Notes under the pieces: model-generated
Told to the model about the DNA's origin: nothing
Databases searched by the model: none
Seen by the model: only the letters and a program-made list of their open reading frames with translations
In this document: positions 22,223-34,484 of the stretch, in pieces
Layout of the letters: the number at the start of each line of letters is the position of its first letter
Position numbering within the stretch: the stretch's first letter is position 1
Made by a program: the position numbers and the translations under genes
Source of the DNA: Daucus carota subsp. sativus
Lineage: Eukaryota; Streptophyta; Magnoliopsida; Apiales; Apiaceae
Assembly (NCBI RefSeq): GCF_001625215.2
Contig: NC_030386.2
Coordinates: forward strand, 17,578,545 to 17,642,544
Direction of reading: 5' to 3'
DNA length: 64,000 nucleotides

Positions 22223-22472
22223 CTCCCTGTGTCCCTTTCATTTCTTTACAATTTTTTCACACTACTCGACACGCATTTTAAGGTGCATATAAAACATAGT
22301 TCTATAACTTATTTTTAAAACTTTTTTTTGTATAAAAATTTAAATATCAAATTTTTGTTCAGAAGAACAAAAAAAATTCAAAATAATTTATCGAACTACG
22401 TTTTACGAGAGTATTCGAATGCGTGCCGAGCCCCCGTTCCCCAATGTAAACAAATGAGGGGGACGGAAGGAG
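22223..22472. mobile_element. Stowaway-type MITE
   Basis: Ends CTCCCTGTGTCCC and GGGGACGGAAGGAG are flanked by TA; the arms pair further (TTCATTTCTTTAC with GTAAACAAATGA). No gene inside. Confidence 0.8.
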
Positions 22473-22620
22473 TATTTGTTTATGAAAAATTCCTTCGAAC
22501 AATAAAAATAACATAGATAAAAGGAAAGTGTTAAAAAAAATTGAGTGAGGCAAAAATAGTTATGATGAGATAAAAATGAGTATAAACAATAATGAAACAT
22601 TCCTTCTCAGGTGATTATTA

Positions 22621-22901
22621 CTTCTCCGTCCCACCCAATTCTTTACGTTGCGTTTGGACACGGAAGTTAAGAAATATGTACCGAATAAAGTAGTGGAAAG
22701 GAGAAAGAAAAGTGGGTGAAGTGATGGTATACATTGATTTTTAATATATAAAAGAGAGACAGAGTAAAAGTAGTTTGAAAAGAGAGCAAAAATGGGAAAG
22801 TGGTGGAATCATTAACTATTTTAGGAAAATTTTGTAATGTAAAAAAATGAGTGGGACGTCCAAAAAAGGAAACCGTAAAGAATCCGGTGGGACAGAGAGT
22901 G
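22621..22901. mobile_element. Stowaway-like MITE, more diverged
   Basis: Left end CTTCTCCGTCCCACC pairs with right end GGTGGGACAGAGAG, and TTCTTTACG pairs with CGTAAAGAA. Borders are accurate to a few bases only. Confidence 0.7.
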
Positions 22902-23785
22902 TAATATACTGTATAATTGTATAAAAAATGTAAGGGAGAAAAAATTAAATTTATTACTTATTTCTAATATAGTTCAAATTTATTTCATTCTTTCTATATT
23001 CATTCACCACATTCAAAATAATTCCTCTAACATACATATTATAATGTTAACAAAATTTTAATATTTTACATATCTAATTATTAATCATATTTTGATACTA
23101 TTTACATTCTTTTGAGCCGTATATTCCCACTAAAAAATGGCCCCAGATCTCACAAAATTCTGGAAGTAATGCTCAGAATAGCAGAGTTGGAAAAAATGAC
23201 TTTCAATATCAGTTAGTAACCTCTGATTATCTAGCGTTTTCAATTTGAGAAGAAAAAGCTAGATTCTATTAAGATTAATCTAACAAAAAGCTACATAAAA
23301 TATCGTAATAACCGTAATATACAAAACACTATATGATCTCGCGTTAATAAATGATATTTGAGATCATTTTCCGAAGGGAAAATAGATTTTTTTTCCACTC
23401 AACTTATTGTGTTTTTAAAAACTTGCCACCCAACTAAATTTTTTATCATTTTACTCACTAATGTTAGGTTTGGATTTTTTTTAAGCCACCAACTTAGGTT
23501 CGGATTTGATTACTAGCATTATAATAATTTTATTTGTCACTAAACTTTTTTTTTTTTTTTTGAAACAAATTTGTCACTAAACTTATTGCGTGTTTAGAAA
23601 TTAACCACTCAACTATAATTTTTTTTTATTTTACTCACTAATGTTAGGTTCATTTTTTTGTCATTGAAGTTAGGTTCGGATTTGATTATTAGCATCACAT
23701 TAATTTTGTGTAGTATTATTAAAATATAGTGGTAGTCTGTAATATTTTGATGATTTGGTATATGTATATATCTTTATATATAGTA

Positions 23786-24027
23786 CTTTTTATGTCTCCA
23801 ATGTCGTTTATCTTGAGTGATAAGAATTTTACCCGCATTTTATGGTTTTTAAAAGATGTAGTTTTATAAATAATTTTACTTTTTTCTTCCGAATAAAAAT
23901 TCAGCGTTTGAATTTTCACACACAAAAAAATCATAAAAATAAGTTATGAAACTATGTATTACAAGAGTCTTAAAATACGTGCTAAGCTGTAGAAAAAACT
24001 GTAAACTAATGAGAGGGACGGAGGAAG
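23786..24027. mobile_element. Stowaway-like MITE nested in the fold-back element
   Basis: Flanking TA dinucleotides and inverted ends CTTTTTATGTCTCC and GGGACGGAGGAAG mark a diverged Stowaway-type copy, sitting inside the larger fold-back element. Confidence 0.65.
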
Positions 24028-24370
24028 TAATAATAATAAAATGATGCATTATAAAGCACAATCATCGAAAATTAAGTTAACCTCTCTATTTATTTATCTT
24101 GAAAATTGTAATAAGATAAAGTTATTAAATTTATGAAGATAAATTTGAAAGAGATTTTAGATTGAGCTAGTCGATTGAAACTTCAATAGCGAAAGATGAT
24201 GCATCATATCACTCAATTACACTTTATCTTACCAGAGAGGGTGAATTGTTTGAAGTCATTGATTTCATATTCATGGTTTATTGAATTTTTAGAATTCTAA
24301 TTATGATTTTTTCTGATTTTAATTTTTCGTCGGCTCATTTTATATTATTATTGTTATATATAAAGATATA

Positions 24371-24773
24371 GAGTTAAGTTCTATGGAGTACAAAAAAAAT
24401 TGGAGTATTGGAGTACAAAGTTGGATAAAATGTAATCTAATCATCTAAATTTCAATTTTTTTTGTGCAACAATATTTGTAAATATTTGACAACCTGCACA
24501 TTATGTTCTGCAACATAAACATCGTAATCAAATGGTAGAATAATTACTTTTATTATGTTCTGCAATATAACTAATAAGCAGAACAATAATCTTAATACTG
24601 GTTAAAGTTGAAAGATATTAATGATTAATTGACAATTATGTGCAAGACAACTTATAAATGATAGATTATATCAAAATTTGGATAATCAAAGATATTATAT
24701 AGGATCAAACTAAAAAATTATGATTTGTACTCCAATACTCCAATGTTTTTGTGTACTCCATAGAACTTAACTC
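24371..24773. mobile_element. Mutator-type MITE with ~49-bp terminal inverted repeats and 10-bp flanking direct repeat
   Basis: The left end GAGTTAAGTTCTATGGAGTA is perfectly inverted at the right end, and the inverted pairing continues with ATTGGAGTATTGGAGTACAA on both sides, about 49 bp in all. The flanks are identical: TAAAGATATA at 24361-24370 and at 24774-24783. A 9-10 bp target duplication and long inverted ends indicate a Mutator-like origin. High arm identity suggests fairly recent insertion. Confidence 0.85.
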
Positions 24774-26065
24774 TAAAGATATAAACATACAACACATTAT
24801 CAAAATATTACGTACTATCACCATGTAGAAATGATGCTAAAAAAATTATCATAATGCTAGTAATCAAATTCGAACCTAAGTTGGTGGTTAAAAAGAAATC
24901 TAAACGTAACATTAGTGAGTAAAAGGAAAAAAAAATTAGTTAAGTGGTAAATTTCTAAAAACACTATAAATTGAGTGACAAAAAAATCTATATTCCTTTT
25001 TCCAAATCCTGCTGATATTTAAAATATTAATTTAGAACATTAATCGTGAATCAATCATCAATTCATAAAGTGAAGCCCAAAACTACAAAATACCCGGTAT
25101 TCACATTTTCCTGCCCTCATTAAACGACACCGTTATAAAGTGAGGGAAAACCTACTCGTACTATTCATTCAATCGCTTCCCCTGCGTTGAACAACTCAGG
25201 TGACTATAAATCCCTATTGTTAGTTTTCGTATATAGATGTTCATTTTTTACCAATTCGTGTTTAAATTTGTTTATATAACTTCATATTTCGTTAAATTTT
25301 TACCTCCACTAATCATATTCAGTATATTTCGCTTCAAGAATATGGCTTGGGAAGTGCATTTGAGTGTTTGATAGAAGTCCTGTTAGAACTATTTCTAGAA
25401 TTAGTTCATTAATAAGTGAGTATATATACAAACCGCAAGCCTTGAAGAAATCGACTCATTAGTAATGATTACATAGTAAATTAACGAGATAAATGCATGA
25501 CTAATTACTAGTAAACAATATATAAAAAGGTCAGCTAACAGCTTTCCTGGCTCAGACATATTGTGTAGCGCTTAATTAAATGAATTCGTGAATATTTACC
25601 CGTGGATCTTGATTGTTTGAGTGAAATATATTTATAGGGGAAAAGGGTTCTTAATGTGGACTTCGGGCAAATTAGCTAAAGTCATATATGCATCCTGTGT
25701 ATGAAATTTGTATGAAAGGTGGATGACATTTCTGTGATGATAGAATTCACCGTTTATATTTACATGAATAATTGTATTAAAATATGTTTTATTTTTACAT
25801 AATTATCTAAAGGTGATTTTAGGGTCAAGCCCTGTTTATATATAGAGGACTGTTAAACTACCGTGTGTGCTTTTTATTTGTAATCCATCACCCAAATCAT
25901 GGCTATTAATTTTAGGATAAAGTAATAAACAATGAGGATTAGTGTGTCTCAGTTGTTTTGTTAGCTGTCCATTTTCAAATCAAACGATCATGATTTGTTG
26001 GCTGCAGAAAGGAATTATCCAATCATGGTTGACAACCAGCTCCTGTATAGCGGTCAATACCGAGT

Positions 26066-27085
26066 GAAGGATATAAACATCTTGATAGCCAACCCAATTT
26101 ACAAGTTGTAGCTCACTACTATGATGCTAAACAAAATGTGGCGTAGCATTATAAACATCTGCATAATGTAGCGTACCAGTATTGCCAACTTTGTGTGTCC
26201 TTTCATCACGCACTTTTCACACACAAGTCCTTTTAATCGTGTATGCAATAATCACATAATTTTCATGTGTTGTCATGGATTTTCAGTTGTCTCACATCCA
26301 TGGGATCGATGGAGTAGTTTTGCATCATTTTAAAAGTAATAGTTTAAAACTCAAATTTAGAGAAGTAACTAGTGTTGGTTAATTAAGGTCTCATATGTTA
26401 ATGTGTCTTGTTTAAATCATGAATTACCTAATCCCAACCCTAACTTGTTTCCTTATTTAACTAACACCAATTACTTCTCCAGATTTACTTTTTAAAATAT
26501 ACTCCCTCCGTCCCATTTTAGTTGTCACATTTGGTTTTGTGCCGGTCAAATTGACCAAAGTTTGACTGAAATTTATTAATATTTTATCAATTGTAAAAAT
26601 AAAAAAAATATGTCATCGGAAATAACTTTTAATCTACTTTAAGATGTAATTTTCAGTTTTTTAAAATAATGAAAGAGTAACTTATAATCTTTTGTCAAAA
26701 CTTAGTCAATTTGACCAACAAAAATAGAAATGTGACAACTAAAAAGGGACGGAGGGAGTAACTTTTAAAATAATTCAAAATTACTTCATTGATCCCTTGG
26801 ATGTGAGACAGCTGAATATTCTATGGTAACACATGACACATGCGTGCGTGTAGCGTGAATAAAGGAAACTACGCTTTCAAAGTACGTGATGAAAGTGCAT
26901 GCAAATGCGACAATAGTGGTAAGGCAGTAAGCTACATTATCCAGATGGTAATAATCCACACCTCATTTTGTTGAGCATAGTAGTAGTGCGCTACATATTG
27001 TAGTTGTGTGAGATTTACATCCAACCGTCCATTGCTTAATCTAATGATGTAGAATGGGTTGGCTATCAAGATGTTTATATCCTTC
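26066..27085. mobile_element. Fold-back MITE in the putative 5' leader intron of the RPB11 gene
   Basis: A perfect 31-bp inverted pair bounds the segment: GAAGGATATAAACATCTTG and on at 26066-26096, and its reverse complement at 27055-27085. Diverged pairing continues inward (GCTCACTACTATGATGCT against AGCATAGTAGTAGTGCGC; CTCACATCCATGGGATC against GATCCCTTGGATGTGAG). A Stowaway MITE is nested at 26502-26758. The true outer ends may lie 20-30 bases further out, and I saw no clear target duplication. Confidence 0.75.
26502..26758. mobile_element. Stowaway-type MITE nested in the fold-back MITE
   Basis: Ends CTCCCTCCGTCCCATTTTAG and CTAAAAAGGGACGGAGGGAG are flanked by TA. It resembles the copy at 15942-16199, sharing the inner TTGACCAAAGTTTGAC-type arms, so both belong to one subfamily. 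Confidence 0.88.
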
Positions 27086-27465
27086 AATGGCTACTGACCC
27101 GACCCCTATATGCGTCTGTATATATGTATACACCACTTCACATGTTTTTAATTATAGTGAAATAACAAATACCTTTTATCCTTGTTAAAAGTTTCATATT
27201 CTAAATTTTAATGCAAAAAATAGAGGACACGGTTCTTGATATAAACTAGGTGCATTATGGGTTTGCAACTTTGCACCCTTGTGCAGCCCTGACTACAAAG
27301 GGAACCTCTGATTTTTGGTGACACTCACTATGCGGCGCAGAAGTGTTTTTTTTACTGGATAAAAATAAATTCGCTCTATAATATTTGGGTCTGCATCCCA
27401 TCTTATGATCGATTCAATATGTGATATCAGACATTGCTTTTAAATATTGACGCTGATACAAAAGG

Positions 27466-30400
27466 ATGAATGCTCCTGATCGTTATGAACGGTTTGTCGT
27501 CCCCGAGGGTACAAAGAAGTAAGTTTTCCTCTGATGTATCTTTGCATTTACCTATGCAATTGCATAATTATTAATTTTAAACCCAAATCTGTTTTACCGA
27601 TACTAGGGTTTCTTATGAAAGAGATACAAAGATCATAAATGCAGCTTCTTTCACTGTTGAAAGAGAAGATCACACTATTGGAAACATCGTTCGCATGTAA
27701 TTTAAGACACTACTGGCTTTAAATTTCACTTGTGTTTTATAGTTAGCTCACTTAAGCCCTGATATTGTTTATTTGACATGTTTGATGGAATGTTAGGCAA
27801 CTTCACAGGGACGAAAACGTTCTGTTCGCTGGATACAAGCTTCCTCATCCTCTTCAATACAAAATCATTGTCAGGGTTAGTGTTATGTAGCCTGTGTTGG
27901 ACATGTTATATATAAAAAACTGTTTAAATCAGTTGATATGTTGTGCCAGTACGTATTATGATATGGATTGTATTTATCAATAATGTAGCAGCCTTGGAGT
28001 TTTGTATATACCAAAATAAAGAATTTTTGGTGTAATAAGTGAAGGAAAAAGCAGTTCTAATGTATTGTTTAAAAATTATTAATAGTTAAAAAGGTAGAGG
28101 TTCATATCTTACTGCAAATAACTTGAATGTCTTTATGTGTTGAATTGCATATAACTTCTCAAGTATAATAAAGATAAAGACGGAACTTTCAACCCCTAAC
28201 TGTGAAATTGCTTGACGACCAATTCTTTAATTTGGGGTCTTAACTCTTTGCCGTGCCGGCATCCTTTACATAGCTGATTGCTTCATTTGCAAGTGTTGGT
28301 GGTAATTCACAGCCTGCCAATGCATTCGAAGGATGTAATAACGAAACTGATTGGCATGTCTTGTTATTATCGATGTGTACAGTTAATTTTTACAACTATA
28401 AATTCCGTTTAAAGGGATAATATGTCCAGTTGCCTGTTTATATTGTGTTTCTATGTTTCAATATGATGCTTAATCTTTTAAGGTTATATATTGATTCAAA
28501 ACATTTTCATGTTAATATCACTATGCTTTGTATGTGAATCCTTCCATGTCTGAAATTTGTTATTGTTTGACAGATTCACACCACTAGCCAGTCGTCACCA
28601 ATGCAGGCATATAATCAGGCTATCAATGATCTTGACAAGGAACTCGATCATTTGAAGAATGCATTTGAGGTGTGACATGTTTTGCTACTATTTATGCTTT
28701 GCTTCATAATCCAGATGTGTTTATCTTGGTATCGCATGTTGGTATATATACTCAGACCCATAGATACAAGGAAACGGGTACGCTGCCACGAACCGCGATC
28801 TAGATCGTTCGTACCCGATACGGTCGGAAACGCGAACGGAAACGTTCAGGGTCGCGACCCAGATCGCCGGAAGTGACGACCCGCAAGAACACACTTCATT
28901 CTTGTTTTGAACAATAGATCCATGTCTATGTCATATGATAAGTAATTTATTTTATCAATAAATGTGTACTTTTATTTGTTATTCAATATCTTTTTCTTTA
29001 TAAAAAATTATAAATGTATAAATTATCAACTAAAATTGTATATTATATTGGAATTTATATATATGATTATAGAATTCTTTTTAAAAGGACCAATCGTACC
29101 CATACGTTCCATCGTACCTATACGTTCCATCGTACCAGATTCACTAAAACTAATGTTCCACGTACCCGATTTCGTTCCCCGTTTCGAATCGAACCCAGTC
29201 CTATGTAACTATGCTCAGACCTATGTTGAACTTTTAAATAGCTATTATATTAGATTTATTAAATGTCCAGTAAATTTGTTGTAAATGCTTTGAGAAATTG
29301 TCAGATAAACTTTGCTGGATTTATCCTTAAGTATATGTATATACTATATATATTGGATGTAGCTTACCCACTTTTAATCAAGTATCCAAATATATATCAC
29401 TCAGCTTATGGACCGAGGAACAGTTATTAAGTTGTTTATACCTCTCTTAAATGAATATGTTTGGATAGAATTAACTGAAACGTAAACTAGATACAATTTA
29501 TCCTTTTCTATGTTGTCATTTCTATCTATAAATCTTAACTATTTCCCTAATAGCCATTCACGATATAACAGTATTTTGATTACTTCAGAAAATATCTTAG
29601 AAAGCAATTGTTGATATGAACTCAATCATTTAAAACTTTTGTTCGTAAAAATCAACTCGATAGTAGAGCAGTTACACTTCATGGTTTTGGCACCCAGCCA
29701 AATCGATAAGGTAAGGCACCTCATAGCTCCTCGGTTTCCATTTTACTTGGAGTTGGCAGTCATCTATTCTTGTTAATTGGAGTTGGCAAACATAGCAATT
29801 ATTCATCATGCTATATTGTAGTTTCCAATATGTTGCGTGTGGTTAGAATACTATTAGCAGGTCTCCCTGAATTATTAGATAATTTTCCTAGGCATGCATG
29901 AAGGCTAGCTACAAGAGTAGGCAGACGAATCTATTTTTTCCTCTTGCTACAATCTCAGTGGAAAAAGAGCTATTAGATCTTTCTTAATCAACAACTCTAC
30001 TTAAATTTAGTACTTCCTCTGGCTAGCATTATTGTAAAAATGAAGCGTATCACTTGCCTAGTATACCATGTGGTGACTTCTCTGTCTCATTTTATTATAC
30101 TTGCACATATATATTGCTGATGTGGTGTTTCATATAACTTACAATATTTTGAGGTCATTTGGACAGCAGAATGAAAATATGTCTGAACAACAGAGTGAAT
30201 CCTGAACCCAAATTAAATTTTTTAACAAAAAATTGTGTCTTTTTGGCGTCTCCATGTTGAATATGTACAAGGCATAATTTTTCCAACCTAGAGGGTTAGG
30301 CTGGAGAATAAACTCCTTCATTTGAAGAACTCATTAAGTGCAATGACATTAATGAAAGTTCTATATTTATAGGCTGGTAAATTTTTCCTCCTCGAAGTCC

Positions 30401-30586
30401 AACTAATTCTTTAGAGAAACTGGCAGTCAAAACTTTCAAAAGACTTTTTAATAGTGTTGCAGAACAAATAAGATTTTCAAAATGCTTTAAGAGGGGGATA
30501 AGTTTACTCCACTTTAATACACAGTTTCTGTATTTAACTCTTCACCGTCTTTTTCCTTGCAGGCTGAAGTGGCAAGGTTCTCATAA
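27466..30586 (+). CDS. NRPB11: DNA-directed RNA polymerase II (core) subunit RPB11, 5 exons, 113 residues
   Basis: Small alpha-like subunit that pairs with RPB3 to nucleate assembly of nuclear RNA polymerase II. Exons: 27466-27518, 27607-27696, 27797-27875, 28574-28669, 30563-30586; total 342 nt, all GT-AG and in frame. The protein starts [18 protein letters not shown]. It continues through the family core ([58 protein letters not shown]) and ends AEVARFS. The last exon codes only seven residues, after a 1.9-kb intron that carries a hAT insertion at 28759-29213. A likely leader exon ends near 25199 (CAACTCAG before GTGAC), which would put the fold-back MITE in a 5' UTR intron; this is inferred. 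The gene converges with the CHX gene downstream. Confidence 0.95.
28759..29213. mobile_element. hAT-type non-autonomous element in RPB11 intron 4
   Basis: Flanked by an identical 8-bp duplication, CTCAGACC, at 28751-28758 and 29214-29221. The ends are short inverted repeats, CATAGATAC on the left and GTAACTATG on the right. An 8-bp duplication is the hAT signature. Both ends are GC-rich with short tandem strings such as GTACCCATACGTTCCATC followed by a near copy, which stand out from the AT-rich intron. No transposase frame is present. Confidence 0.85.
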
Positions 30587-31009
30587 GCAATACCAATATG
30601 TTGAAGGGAGTTGAATCCTCAGAGTGTTGGAGGCTATCACATTTAAACTTTTTTTTATGGTGTATTCTTATTATCTCTAAGCTTGTTAGTAGTCTACAAA
30701 CAGCTAAGATGCGTGTCTTGTTGGTAGTCCGGAAACAGCTCAGATGTTTGTTTGTGATTACGCACTTAAAAGTCAATGAACATGTACAATGTTTCAAAAG
30801 AGTTCTTGCCCTGGGCTAAGTGCAGTTATAGTAGTTAAAATGTTATGATAATTAGAGTTTTAATGATCCCTTCAACTCCTATTTCTATATACTGTTTGCA
30901 TTTCATACTTCTTAATTGAATTTTTTGACAAACTATAAATTTACAGTTTACAGACATTAGTCATCATCTAGCTACTGTTATAATGTAAGAGAAACAGAAG
31001 AGAATTAGG
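30587..31009. other. Convergent spacer between RPB11 and CHX genes
   Basis: About 420 bp that must hold both 3' UTRs. I see no gene and no clear repeat. Confidence 0.6.
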
Positions 31010-33972
31010 TCACTGCATGATGGAAAATTCATCCTGCAAGCCCTGAAGCTCTCCTTTAAGACTATGCTGCTGAATGATCAGAACAGAAGACGTGACTGAG
31101 AAATCCGACGCCGATAGAATATCACCGATAGGACCCAACTCCGGACACTCCTCCCAGTCATTCATCCCCTTCGTCAAAACAGAGTTCACCCGTCCTCCTC
31201 TTCCCACAATGAAGAGTGTGTAGTGTCCTTCCATCGACCTGAGCGTCGAAAACGTCTGTCCGGAGTTCACAAGGTACTTCTCCATGTATGAAACATGCCC
31301 TCCCGCCACATGCTTCCCGTAAAAATCTGCAAAATATTCATCATCAAGTTTCATCTCCTCTTCATGCTCCGCGGTGAGCAACCTAGCCTTGTTAAGTCTC
31401 GTTGATACACTCGTCTCGTTGTTAGAATCCAACAGAAACCTTATGACAGTTAGTTTTACACCCGGATGTCGAGCAAATCTTTCTGCGAACGCCAGTCCTT
31501 CACGATCATCTTTCCCTCCAATGAAAACCACAGCAATGTTGATGATTACGCTAGACCTTGAAATTCTTGTTGATCCAAATCCTCGGTCTACTAGTATACC
31601 AATTGAGCAAGGTGCGTTACGGAGAACCTGTTTCAACACTAAACCAGCATCAAATCAATGAGAAAGAGCAACAAATCACCAACACTTAATACTCAAATAT
31701 TCTGGAAAGCTTTGTTAGGGTTGATGAAATCCATCTACCTTGCGATTTATGTTTCGAAACCCTGGATTGCCAGCATTGAGCCTTCCATCTGCATCCTGCT
31801 CTTTGTGAAACGGCAGTATGATCATAGAAATCATCAAGTCCTCTCCAAGAATTATGATATCCTTATGCATATTAATCATGGTTGACAATGCAATCATTCG
31901 TCGAAGTCCCACCCCTTCACCCCCTTCATCTAAGTATTCCTCAATGATTCTGGTAATGCTGTCGCGCATCTCCACCACTTCCGGGTCTGTCACAGTCAGC
32001 GTCCCATCCGCTTCATGTGCTAATGTTGACGCGATTTTATCAGTGAGTTCCACCATGTCTGTTAGGTAAACCATGATCCCTGGCTCCGGAGGACCTTGAC
32101 AAATCTCCATTAGGTTAATAGCAGATTGAACATTTTGGGTACCGTGGACACAGATAAGAACCTGGAGCTCAGCACCAGGATGGTGCCATTGCAATGCCAT
32201 TCTTTGAGTCGGGGTCCTTTTCCTTGCGCGCTCAATAATCTTTTCCACCACCGTCGGGGTGTAGATGATGGTTAACAGAGTCACAAACACCATGACAATG
32301 CTGGTGGAAACCGTTATGAGTTGCATCTGCAATTTGTTTCCAGAAGATAACAAACTATGTTCACTTATAATCCGAAACATATTCTTAGTTAAGATCATGT
32401 TTAGTAGCATACCTTGGCCGCAAGAATAGCCAAGTAGACATGGAGCTGGCCCTTGAGACTGAGTAGCAACCCGATTTCAATGGATTCCCTCCAGTGGAAG
32501 CCTAAGAGAACCCCGGACATGACTGATCCCGCCACTTTCCCGATCAATGTTATGGAGTACAGGAATATGAGATTTTCCCATGTCCGCCATTGTTTAGCTC
32601 CGAATTTGGCTAGATTAGATTCAGAACCCACCCAAAAGAAGAAAATCGGGTAAAAGATGCTGGTGAAAAAGTACTTAACTTGATTGATCAGCATCTTTGA
32701 TATCCTCCCTTCTTTCGGCATAAACAAGCCTGCTAGAAAAGCACTTAACAAGCCACTAAACTTCGCGTACAATGGGGCAATACTGGCTATTCCAATAATC
32801 GACGCCAATGCAAGAACCAGGTGAGACCCTTTCATAGGTTTGCCTTCTGGATTAGCCCTGTTCACCCATTTCATGATTACTGGTGCAATCATGGCTGCTA
32901 AGAAGATTTCCATCAGCAAAGTTACGATCATCGTAGCTATCTCATTCCCTTTCCGCATTGCAAAATTATCTTCAATATCAAAGATGATATAGCCTACTGA
33001 GAGTGAGAGAATAGACATGGTGTCAGAGAGCATTGCTGAGGTAATAACAAATTTGCCAATGTCAGATTTCGCTATCTTGAGATCAGTTAAAAGGCGCGAG
33101 AGAAGAGGATAGGCTGTGCCAGCAAGAATGAAGGAAAGGCCTAAATAGAAAGTTGTGTTGGAAACTATAGGAACATGTAAGAGTGGTGTTACAAGAAAAG
33201 CTAGGAGGAATGTAGTCAAGAATCCAGACATGGCTACTTTCATTTCGCGAACCGGAAGGTGGATGAAGATACTAGGGCTTATGTCTAAGCCAACTACAAA
33301 CATGAGAGCAACCATCCCAGATTCTACTATATACTTCAGTTGCTTAAGTACTTCTAAACTTAATCGAGATCGGACGAATGGCAAATTGCTTATCACCAGG
33401 CCTACCTGCAATTTTACATCCAATTATCACAACTTAAACTTCAATATAATCACAACATGACAGCAACAAATTCTAGAAATTTTATATTTATTCCAGTTAA
33501 TTTACATGAACTAATCTACCTTTACACAGGTTGCCCTGCCAATGAGTAGATCAATAACAATGTATTTATGCATAAATTAAAGAGAATGATTTTTCCGAGC
33601 TAATCTCAGGAACATTATTCACAAAATTAATTGAGAGAAGCGGGGGAGCAGGGTAGGCTAGAGCCCGAATGGCCTTAAAAATAATTTTTTTATGATCCCG
33701 CGGAATTTTCAAGATCCTGGTTCCGCCATGCACATACACTTGCATGAATACGCGAAAGGAAAAAAGAGGGGACTCACGATGAATTCAGAGACGACGCGAG
33801 GCTGGGAGAATTTGCGCAAGAACATGTAAGAGAAATGACAGAAAACCAGCAACAAGATGAAGCCAAGCATGTGGGTGGCAATGGTGGTTATGTTTAGTCC
33901 CATGACTGATGTACATTTTGTTATAATGGGTGGCAACCAATTGGGATTGCGCCAATTTCCGTTCTTCTCCAT
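31010..33972 (-). CDS. CHX-family cation/proton antiporter (monovalent cation:proton antiporter-2), 4 exons, 797 residues
   Basis: Integral membrane cation/H+ exchanger of the plant CHX family, which moves K+ or other monovalent cations across endomembranes or the plasma membrane. Exons in reading order: 33778-33972, 32413-33405, 31739-32326, 31010-31627; sum 2,394 nt, in frame with GT-AG sites. The N-terminal ~420 residues are a run of hydrophobic segments (MLGFILLLVFCHFSYMFL, MVALMFVVGLDISPSIF, GLSFILAGTAYPLLSRLL, GLLSAFLAGLFMPKEG). They match the Na+/H+ exchanger domain. The hydrophilic C-terminal half (LQVLICVHGTQNV to about the end) matches the universal-stress-like tail seen in CHX proteins, including NAPCSIGILVDRG. 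The usual ND/DD acidic pair in the transport core appears as LSD. The subfamily is uncertain; CHX28-like is my best guess. Confidence 0.92.
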
Positions 33973-34484
33973 TAGTATATGTTTGTGTGAATCTGCAACT
34001 TCAATGCTTCAGCATTTGCAGAAAACAAGAGTTGAAGAACAAGTATGAAGAGAATAGATGTCTGTGAGTTTTGGCAAAGAAAATGAAGATGATGGGTCAA
34101 AAATTATCCCACAAAAAATGGAGTCACAGAGCATTAAGAACAAGGACAAGTGTTTTTCAAGATGGTCGCAATTTGTCAGTATCATAAATTTCCCTACTAT
34201 CAAGGATATGAATATTGTAACCAAATAACTTGATATGTTATTATATCGAGAAAAAAAAATTAAAAATAATATGTCGAGATATCTTTTCGATTTATTTTAA
34301 AATACGTGAAAAAGTCATTCATTCCATAGGATTCAATTCGTCAGTCGATATTTGCAATTTCGCATGGTACCATCAGTCTTGGATCATGAAAATCATGAAA
34401 GGATAATATATCCGGAAAGTATTATTTCATAACGTTACATTCAAGATGACTTATTTTAGTTTTGCTCGATTAAATTGTAACTCT
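33973..34484. other. Spacer upstream of the CHX gene
   Basis: About 510 bp between the CHX start and the 3' end of the first reductase gene. It should include the CHX promoter and the reductase 3' UTR. No gene or clear mobile element is visible. Confidence 0.5.

Larger units (their letters stand above)
23375..25003. mobile_element. Large fold-back (long-TIR) element with nested insertions
   Basis: The left arm (about 23375-23530) and right arm (about 24838-25003) are inverted copies over about 160 bp. Both contain the strings TTTTACTCACTAATGTTA, ACCAACTTAGGTTCG and GATTACTAGCATTAT in the matching orientation. A second, direct partial copy of the left arm follows at about 23543-23705, so the left end is duplicated. 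A Stowaway-type MITE (23786-24027) and a Mutator-type MITE (24371-24773) sit inside. No long coding frame is visible. Confidence 0.75.

Noticed and set aside
28682..29284. Open frames of 64-106 residues with arginine- and proline-rich text
   Set aside because: They fall within the GC-rich ends of the hAT insertion in RPB11 intron 4 and are low complexity; not a gene.
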